Below, piece by piece: positions 60,321-64,000 of a DNA stretch of 64,000 nt. The stretch is taken from NCBI GenBank assembly GCA_964494505.1, contig CAZBRO010000028.1:1-64000 (forward strand). The letters are read 5' to 3'. The stretch's first letter is position 1; each line of letters starts with the position of its first letter. The translations under genes were made by a program, and so were the position numbers. This DNA is from CAIYRG01 sp964494505. Lineage in GTDB: Bacteria > Pseudomonadota > Alphaproteobacteria > Micropepsales > Micropepsaceae. The notes under the pieces were generated by a model, which had not been told where the DNA came from, searched no databases, and was given only the letters and a program-made list of their open reading frames with translations.

Positions 60321-62522
60321 ATGGGACATATGGAGCCCGTCCGCGGTGACGACGCGCTGTCACGCCGCAAATTCATCGTTGCAGGCATGTCGGCTGCCGG
60401 CGGCCTTGCGCTCGGCGTCGCCTTTCCGGGTTTGGCCAATGCGCGGCCTCTCACCGGTGCGCCCTGGAGCAATGACGCGCTTGCGATCGCGACGGAGGTG
60501 AACGCCTGGATCGTCATTGATCCCGACGAGACCATCACGATCCGCATCCCGCATTCGGAAATGGGGCAGGGGGCGGCTACCTCCAATCCCATGATCGTCG
60601 CCGAGGAGCTGGAATGCGACTGGGCCAAGATCAAAGGCGAGTTCGCATCTCCCAACCGCAATGTGCGCGAGAACAACGTCTACAAGGACCAGAACACGGT
60701 CGGTTCGCGGGGCGTCGCCACCTCCTGGCAATATCTGCAGCAGGCCGGCGCTTCGGCGCGCGCGCGTCTGGTGCAGGCGGCGGCGACCCGCTGGAACGTG
60801 TCCGCGTCTGAGTGCACTGCCGAAAACGGCGCCGTGCTGCACAAGGCGACCAACCGCAAATTCACCTACGGACAGCTCGCGGCCGACGCGGCCAAAGTGA
60901 AGCTGGACAAGGAGCCCGCGATCAAATCGCCCGATCAGTTCAAGCTGATCGGCAAGCCGCTCCCGCGCCTCGACACGCCGGTCAAGGTCAACGGTGAAGC
61001 CAAATTCGGCATCGATACCAAGCAGCCGAACATGGCCTATGCCGCCATCATCTCGTGCCCGGTGGTCGGCGGCACGCTCGCCTCGGTCGACGAGAGCGGA
61101 CTTGCCGGTAAACGCGGCATCGTGAAGGTGGTGAAGCTCAAGGACGCGGTCGCGGTTGTCGCCGACAACACGTGGCGCGCGATGCAGGGTTTGGAGGCCC
61201 TGAAGATCAATTGGAATTATGGCCCGGGCGCCAATTCCGACAGCGACTCCATGAAGACGATGTACCGCGAGACGCTGACCGAGCCGATGATCCAGGTCCG
61301 CAAGGATGGCGATACCGATCCCGTATTCGCGAATGCAGGCAAGGTGATCGAGGCGCGTTATGAAGTGCCGCATCTGGCGCATGCCCCGATGGAGCCGATG
61401 AACGCAACCGTCCATGTACAGCCCGACCGGCTGGACGTATGGATCGGCACCCAGAATGCGCTTGGTACATTGCAGCAGGCGGCCAAGGCCTCCGGCATGC
61501 CCCAGGAGCAGGTCTACGTCCACAATGCCTATCTCGGCGGCGGTTTCGGGCGGCGCTCGAACAACGATGAAATGGTCCAGGCCATTGCGATTTCCAAGGA
61601 AATCGGCCGGCCCGTAAAGCTGACCTGGAGCCGCGAGCAGGACATCCGCGGCGACCGCTACCGGCCGCAGGCCGCGGCGAAATTCCGCGCCGTGCTGGGC
61701 CCCGACGGCATGCCCCAGGCGGTGGAAGCCAAGGTTGCGGTCGGCTCGATCAACCGCTCCCAAGGACGGCCCGTGGACAATGGCATCGAAGGCCAGGCTG
61801 TCGATGGCATCGTCAACTCGCCGTATAAGATTCCGAACTTCTATGTCGGCGGCCAGATGAAGAATACGCATCTGCCGGTGAGCTTCTGGCGTTCGGTCGG
61901 CGGTTCGCAGAACTGCTTCTTCTACGAGAGCTTCATCGACGAGCTGGCGCATGCGGCCGGAAAAGACGCCTACCAGTTCCGCCGCGCCATGGTCGATCGC
62001 GTGGACTTTGTCGGCGTCCTCGAGAAGCTGCATGAAGCGAGCAATTGGGAGAAGAAGCTGCCGAAGGGGCAGGGCCGCGGCATCGCGGTCGCTGAGAACC
62101 ATGGCTCGGTCGTGGGCACGGTTGCCGAAGTGACGGTGGACAATCGCGACCAGGTGCGGGTGAACCGGCTGGTGGTCGCGGTCGACTGCTATCATGTGGT
62201 CAATCCGAAGATCATCGAAGCGCAAATGCAATCGGGCGCAATGTTCGGACTCTCCGCGGTGCTCTACGGCGAGATGTCGGTAAAGGCCGGTCAGGTGCAG
62301 GAATTGAACTTCGACAAATATCGGGTCGTGCGCATGGCCGAAGCCCCTCAGGTCGAGGTTTATCTGGTTCCGTCCGGCGGTCCCAAATGGGGCGGCATCG
62401 GCGAATGCGGCACGGCCACGATTGCGCCGGCCGTCGGCAACGCGATCTTCTCGGCCACGGGAAAGAGGGTGCGGGAGCTGCCGCTGAAGAACGTCAAGAT
62501 CTCGCAACTCGCGAGCCTGTAA
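60321..62522 (+). CDS. iorB: Molybdenum hydroxylase large subunit (IorB/XDH family)
   Basis: A 733-residue molybdopterin-binding subunit. A twin-arginine signal (LSRRKFIVAGMSAAGGLALG) exports it, probably together with the small subunit. Cofactor motifs are YLGGGFGRRSNNDEM, HSEMGQGAATSNPMIVAEEL and the C-terminal GGIGECGTATIAPAVGNAIF, whose Glu is the catalytic base in the family. This is a periplasmic IorB/aldehyde-oxidase-type enzyme (733 residues is usual). Electrons would pass to the [2Fe-2S] subunit and then to a cytochrome or membrane acceptor; no cytochrome c gene is adjacent. Confidence 0.9.
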   Translation: MGHMEPVRGDDALSRRKFIVAGMSAAGGLALGVAFPGLANARPLTGAPWSNDALAIATEVNAWIVIDPDETITIRIPHSEMGQGAATSNPMIVAEELECDWAKIKGEFASPNRNVRENNVYKDQNTVGSRGVATSWQYLQQAGASARARLVQAAATRWNVSASECTAENGAVLHKATNRKFTYGQLAADAAKVKLDKEPAIKSPDQFKLIGKPLPRLDTPVKVNGEAKFGIDTKQPNMAYAAIISCPVVGGTLASVDESGLAGKRGIVKVVKLKDAVAVVADNTWRAMQGLEALKINWNYGPGANSDSDSMKTMYRETLTEPMIQVRKDGDTDPVFANAGKVIEARYEVPHLAHAPMEPMNATVHVQPDRLDVWIGTQNALGTLQQAAKASGMPQEQVYVHNAYLGGGFGRRSNNDEMVQAIAISKEIGRPVKLTWSREQDIRGDRYRPQAAAKFRAVLGPDGMPQAVEAKVAVGSINRSQGRPVDNGIEGQAVDGIVNSPYKIPNFYVGGQMKNTHLPVSFWRSVGGSQNCFFYESFIDELAHAAGKDAYQFRRAMVDRVDFVGVLEKLHEASNWEKKLPKGQGRGIAVAENHGSVVGTVAEVTVDNRDQVRVNRLVVAVDCYHVVNPKIIEAQMQSGAMFGLSAVLYGEMSVKAGQVQELNFDKYRVVRMAEAPQVEVYLVPSGGPKWGGIGECGTATIAPAVGNAIFSATGKRVRELPLKNVKISQLASL

Positions 62523-62549
62523 GCCCTCCCTTACTGGCGGATGAAAACG

Positions 62550-62584
62550 CGGCCCTCGATCGGAAACCCCGGTTGAGGGCCGCT
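62550..62584 (+). terminator. Possible terminator after iorB
   Basis: A 9-bp perfect stem (GCGGCCCTC at 62550-62558 with GAGGGCCGC at 62576-62584) with a 17-base loop lies 28 bases after the stop. No clear T-run follows. Confidence 0.5.
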
Positions 62585-62608
62585 GGTCATTTGATTAACG
62601 TCCCGAGC

Positions 62609-63628
62609 GTGACTCGAATCGCATTCGGCACCCCAGCCAAGGTACTCGTCGCCATCCTCTTGGCGGCATCGGTGGGCGCGTGCGTCCAGATGCGCCCGAT
62701 GCCCATGCCGCCGCCGGTGGTCGAACTGCCCCCGCCTGTGGTGGAAGCGCCACCGCCACCACCGCCGCCTCCAATTATCATGGCCCACCCGGTCTATCTG
62801 ATCGGCGACCCCTATCAAGCGGGCGGCGTTTGGTACTACCCGAAGGATCAGCCCGATCTGGACGAGACGGGAATCGCATCCTGGCACAGCGGCGAGGGTC
62901 ACGAACCGCTGACCGCCAATGGCGAGCTGTTCGATGTGGACGCTGTCACGGCTGCCCATCCGACACTCCCGCTCCCGACCAATGTGCGCGTGACCAATCT
63001 CGAGAACGGCCGGTCGCTGGTCGTGCGGATCAACGACCGCGGGGTCAATGCCAATGGTCGCATCATCGATCTGTCGGAACACGCAGCCGATTTGCTCGGT
63101 TTCAAGGATCAGGGCACCGCGCGCGTCCGCATGACCTATCTTGGGCGTGCTGCGCTCAATGGCCCAGGTCTCGCTACGGCGGCCGAGGCGACGCCGGATG
63201 ACATCGCCATGGCGGTGCCCGCGGCCCCCGTCACCGAGGTGGAGATGATGGCGCTCGCGCCTGTCATGGGCGTGAAGATTGCGCCTGCCCGCATGGTGGC
63301 GGGACTTCCGATGGTGGTGCAGCATATCGACATTGCGCCGGTGGATGCGGTCGCCGATGGCCGCGTCATGGAGATGCCGGTTCCGGCTGCGACCTCCATT
63401 TACGTCGATCTCGGCGACTTCACGTCTCCCACCAATGCGGCCGTGCTGGCGCAGAGGCTCTATCGTGCGGGCGCCCGCATCTTTCCCAGCCGGAAGGACG
63501 GAAAGCCCTTCTACCGGGTGAGGATCGGACCGTTCCAGGCAGTTCAGGATGCCGACGCGGCGCTCGCCCAGGTGCAGGCGCTTGGTCATAATGACGTCCA
63601 GATCGTGGTCGATTCTACCGCGAGCTGA
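62609..63628 (+). CDS. rlpA: RlpA-type septal ring lytic transglycosylase
   Basis: A 339-residue lipoprotein that would cut denuded glycan strands at the division site. Signal peptide and lipobox: AKVLVAILLAASVGAC. A proline-rich linker (PPPVVELPPPVVEAPPPPPP) follows, then the RlpA double-psi beta-barrel (TGIASWHSGEGHEPLTANGE, NVRVTNLENGRSLVVRINDR, GRIIDLSEHAADLLGF) and a C-terminal SPOR domain (SIYVDLGDFTSPTNAAVLAQ, FYRVRIGPFQAVQDADAAL). The start is probably GTG 62609; the TTG at 62591 is possible. The next gene, a D-Ala-D-Ala carboxypeptidase 82 bases on, fits a cell-wall cluster. Confidence 0.88.
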   Translation: MTRIAFGTPAKVLVAILLAASVGACVQMRPMPMPPPVVELPPPVVEAPPPPPPPPIIMAHPVYLIGDPYQAGGVWYYPKDQPDLDETGIASWHSGEGHEPLTANGELFDVDAVTAAHPTLPLPTNVRVTNLENGRSLVVRINDRGVNANGRIIDLSEHAADLLGFKDQGTARVRMTYLGRAALNGPGLATAAEATPDDIAMAVPAAPVTEVEMMALAPVMGVKIAPARMVAGLPMVVQHIDIAPVDAVADGRVMEMPVPAATSIYVDLGDFTSPTNAAVLAQRLYRAGARIFPSRKDGKPFYRVRIGPFQAVQDADAALAQVQALGHNDVQIVVDSTAS

Positions 63629-63709
63629 TGCGGCATCGTCGCCGTTCTTGACGCGAATCCGAAGCGTTGAGCGTTATCGATTTCGGCAGCCTCAAGGAGG
63701 GGTTTGAAA

Positions 63710-64000
63710 GTGCGTATTTCTCGCGTTCATCCGTTGCTGTTCGGGGTTGCGGTTTCAGCAGCCGCGCTGTCCGCACCCGCCAAGGCCGAAATCCTGAGCG
63801 ATGCGAAGGAGGCGATCCTGCTGGATTATACCAGCGGCGAAATTCTCTTCTGCAAATCCTGCGACGAACCGATGCCGCCCTCCTCGATGAGCAAGCTGAT
63901 GACGGTGGAACTGTTGTTCCAGCGGCTCAAGGACGGGAGACTCAAACCCACCGATACCTTCCACGTCTCCGAGACCGCGTGGCGCCAGGGCCAGAAGGAC
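63710..64000 (+). CDS. D-alanyl-D-alanine carboxypeptidase, 3' end outside window
   Basis: 97 codons of a penicillin-binding carboxypeptidase (peptidase S11, DacA/C/F type). GTG 63710 has AAGGAGGGG upstream. A signal peptide ends near APAKAEILS, followed by EAILLDYTSGEILFCKSCDE and the catalytic SxxK in PSSMSKLMTVELLFQRLKDG. The Ser is the acyl-enzyme nucleophile that trims peptidoglycan stem peptides in the periplasm. The remaining SxN and KTG boxes lie beyond the window. It follows rlpA by 82 bases and may be co-transcribed. Confidence 0.92.
   Translation, partial: MRISRVHPLLFGVAVSAAALSAPAKAEILSDAKEAILLDYTSGEILFCKSCDEPMPPSSMSKLMTVELLFQRLKDGRLKPTDTFHVSETAWRQGQKD

Noticed and set aside
60360..62507. 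715-codon minus-strand frame opposite iorB
   Set aside because: Shadow of the conserved molybdenum hydroxylase; His/Arg/Asp-rich composition.

Overview
The window reads as a chromosomal segment of a high-GC alphaproteobacterium. Supporting this are the UrcA-type secreted protein, the PF20091-type alpha/beta hydrolase, the IorA/IorB-type molybdenum hydroxylase and Caulobacterales/Micropepsis-like gene content; the exact genus is inference. Most genes have clear Shine-Dalgarno sites or ATGA/TGATG start-stop overlaps.

Layout. 0-8.9 kb is housekeeping and metabolism: the 3' part of ilvD with a terminator, a KGG-repeat stress protein, a PrpF/GalD-type tautomerase, a coupled lemA-TPM-TPM operon, a Pat-like acyl-CoA synthetase/GNAT fusion and a flavodoxin-fold quinone reductase. 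9.3-10.1 kb is a secreted Cache-domain protein. 10.2-21.1 kb is one giant beta-helix/RTX exoprotein gene, cut in two by an in-frame TAG. A smaller relative of the same architecture lies at 42.7-44.7 kb.

Between the two exoprotein genes sits tRNA-Ser(UGA). An approximately 20.7 kb prophage-like element is inserted there, bounded by a perfect 39-bp direct repeat (21739-21777 and 42426-42464) that is exactly the 5' half of the tRNA. Inside are a tyrosine integrase, an RHH protein, an excisionase-like protein, a YdaU/DUF1376-like replication protein, a minor-tail-Z-like protein, a frameshifted Nu1-type small terminase, a tail assembly chaperone with a T TTT TTC -1 frameshift site and a tape measure protein. 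No large terminase, portal, capsid or lysis genes were seen, so it is defective or a satellite. The rest is cargo: an HTH-HerA ATPase-AlbA_2 (Schlafen-type) cassette; an XRE regulator whose start lies in a nearly perfect 31-bp inverted repeat; a UrcA protein; a DUF4365 nuclease-TPR gene broken by a TAG just before its QxK motif; and a coiled-coil membrane protein at the right end.

45-64 kb is core/accessory chromosome again: two cupins, an AbrB-type membrane protein, a YgiQ-type radical SAM enzyme, a small island of orphan immunity-like genes (Imm32-like, barstar-like, DUF4262), small membrane proteins and lipoproteins, a large secreted hydrolase, an MFS exporter, a molybdopterin oxidoreductase with its cytochrome b, an IorA/IorB-type pair, an RlpA-type lytic transglycosylase, and the 5' end of a D-Ala-D-Ala carboxypeptidase gene.
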